A stretch of DNA of 23,558 nt, taken from NCBI GenBank assembly GCA_946886365.1, contig CAMPIM010000057.1, positions 1 to 23,558 of the forward strand, given 5' to 3'. How positions within the stretch are numbered: the first letter of the stretch is position 1; every line of letters begins with the position of its first letter. The notes beneath the pieces were generated by a model that was not told the origin of the DNA, did not search any database, and saw nothing but the letters and a program-made list of their open reading frames with translations. A program made the translations under genes and the position numbers. Of this stretch, positions 22,949 to 23,558 are shown one piece after another. The DNA is from an uncultured Novosphingobium sp. (GTDB taxonomy: Bacteria; Pseudomonadota; Alphaproteobacteria; Sphingomonadales; Sphingomonadaceae).

Positions 22949-23245
22949 ATGGGGGGTATCAGGAATAGGCTGTCGAAGCTGGAGCAGGTCGCTCGCACGG
23001 CCAAGGCGATAATCCGGTCCAAGTCCGCCCGTGACGGTCTGCTGCAAGGCCTGCGGAGCGTGGCGACGGGTTGCAGCACATGGGGCGCACTTGCGGATCA
23101 CCTGAAGGTCCGCGCGCCTGATCGGGACCGAGCCGCGTCCGCTGACGAGCAGTTGCGCGATGATGCTGTTCGGGCGGCTACGGCGCGGACAATATTCGAG
23201 GAAAGCCGCACAGCGGGGAATGTGGCAGGAGGTGAGCATGGCTGA
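22949..23245 (+). CDS. Hypothetical helical protein of the element
   Basis: A 98-residue basic protein of unknown role, MGGIRNRLSKLEQVARTAKAIIRSKSARDGLLQGL... It is helical and probably cytoplasmic, with a short coiled-coil-like start (RLSKLEQVARTAKAI). AGGAG lies 6-7 bases before ATG 22949. It begins 2 bp after the DUF5681 gene and overlaps the next gene by eight bases. No recognised domain. Confidence 0.65.
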   Translation: MGGIRNRLSKLEQVARTAKAIIRSKSARDGLLQGLRSVATGCSTWGALADHLKVRAPDRDRAASADEQLRDDAVRAATARTIFEESRTAGNVAGGEHG

Positions 23246-23444
23246 CATTGAACGGCGACTGCGCGAGTTGGAGCGGAACACGCCCAAGGAAGAAGATTAT
23301 GAGTGCGACCTGTCGGGCCTGACCGATGAGGAACTGGACCTGGTCGAAATTGCCATGAGCGGACCGCAACCCCTCGATGTTCAGTCTCTGTCATGGGATA
23401 CTCAGCGCGCGATAGCTAAAATCCAGATCGTGCCGAAGAGATAA
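23238..23444 (+). CDS. Small acidic hypothetical protein of the element
   Basis: A 68-residue acidic protein, MADIERRLRELERNTPKEEDYECDLSGLTDEELDLVEIAMSG..., with an N-terminal helical coil (IERRLRELERN) and an acidic centre. The function is not recognised. GGAGG lies just before ATG 23238, deciding the start although the frame is open to 23160. It overlaps the previous gene by eight bases. A terminase or portal gene might be expected further right but is not seen. Confidence 0.65.
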   Translation: MADIERRLRELERNTPKEEDYECDLSGLTDEELDLVEIAMSGPQPLDVQSLSWDTQRAIAKIQIVPKR

Positions 23445-23457
23445 CACGGCGGAGTTT

Positions 23458-23558
23458 TTGGACGCCTTTACGCGCGCGAGTGTGGTGAAGGTTAGTTGCG
23501 GCTTAGGTTCAGATGGGGTGATTGGGGCCGACCCTGAATCGCTTGGGTGGCTGCTCCT
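23458..23558 (+). CDS. Possible start of another gene, cut by right edge
   Basis: An open frame from TTG 23458 (or GTG 23482/23485) to the window edge encodes FTRASVVKVSCGLGSDGVIGADPESLGWLL, about 33 residues. GGCGGAG lies only three bases before the TTG, which is too close, and no better SD is seen. No family can be named; it may equally be non-coding. Confidence 0.25.
   Translation, partial: MDAFTRASVVKVSCGLGSDGVIGADPESLGWLL

Larger units (their letters stand above)
18174..23558 (+). mobile_element. Integrated prophage-like or satellite element at tRNA-Lys, left end; right end outside window
   Basis: The boundary is the split tRNA-Lys; a tyrosine recombinase gene reads inward from it, followed by an excisionase-type HTH gene. 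All ten recognisable genes are on the plus strand, with short or overlapping junctions. Contents: winged-helix protein, large replication-initiator-like protein, DUF5681 protein and several small unknowns. No repressor of CI type, lysis or structural gene is visible in this part. It could be a compact prophage, a phage satellite or an integrative island; only sequence to the right can decide. Confidence 0.8.

Noticed and set aside
1..23558. CRISPR array, rRNA genes or IS transposase
   Set aside because: No regularly spaced identical repeats of 25-40 bp, no rRNA sequence and no transposase frame were seen on either strand.

Overview
The window looks like the chromosome of a high-GC alphaproteobacterium of the Sphingomonadales (Sphingobium/Sphingomonas-like). 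This rests on protein style, on a FecI-FecR-TonB receptor cassette with sphingomonad-type sequences, on the short inverted intergenic repeats (CGTCATGCCAGC... and CCGTTCGCCCTG... types), and on the ilvB/miaA/serB and gatCAB neighbourhoods. The genus is inferred from memory, not from a search.

Positions 1-18173 are ordinary chromosome with a few accessory cassettes. From the left: ilvB (acetolactate synthase large subunit, minus strand, running off the left edge, GTG start); miaA (minus) and serB (plus), whose start codons overlap head to head in one CATG; a divergent pair made of a glutaredoxin-MauE membrane fusion (minus) and a mercury-type MerR regulator (plus), sharing a promoter almost the same as the classical PmerT with a 19-bp spacer; ruvX and a DUF3089 alpha/beta hydrolase (minus, translationally coupled by an ATGA overlap); gatC, gatA and gatB (plus), separated by palindromic repeats; a secreted protein of unknown function; a TonB-dependent receptor, FecR anti-sigma and FecI-type ECF sigma cassette (minus); a divergent serine hydrolase of the beta-lactamase/esterase type; a TetR regulator; and an NADPH:F420-reductase-like protein.

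Position 18174 begins an integrated mobile element. A 3' fragment of tRNA-Lys(TTT) (minus strand, anticodon loop to CCA) has no matching 5' half and is followed by a tyrosine recombinase pointing into the element. After it come an AlpA/excisionase-type HTH protein, a tightly packed set of small genes with start/stop overlaps, a winged-helix protein, a 481-residue replication-initiator-like protein, a DUF5681 protein (a family often next to terminases), and two small phage-type proteins. The element runs off the right edge, so its class (small prophage, satellite or integrative island) cannot be decided here.

The most interesting signals are at DNA level. There is a six-copy array of TTCAACG-type repeats with 11-12 bp spacing inside the 3' end of the 481-residue gene (22165-22230), which may be an iteron origin embedded in its initiator gene. 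A perfect 10-bp inverted repeat abuts the integrase start codon, with the only SD-like sequence in its loop (18328-18357). A mercury-type MerR operator drives a glutaredoxin-MauE gene, not a mer operon, and its regulator lacks one of the three mercury-binding cysteines.
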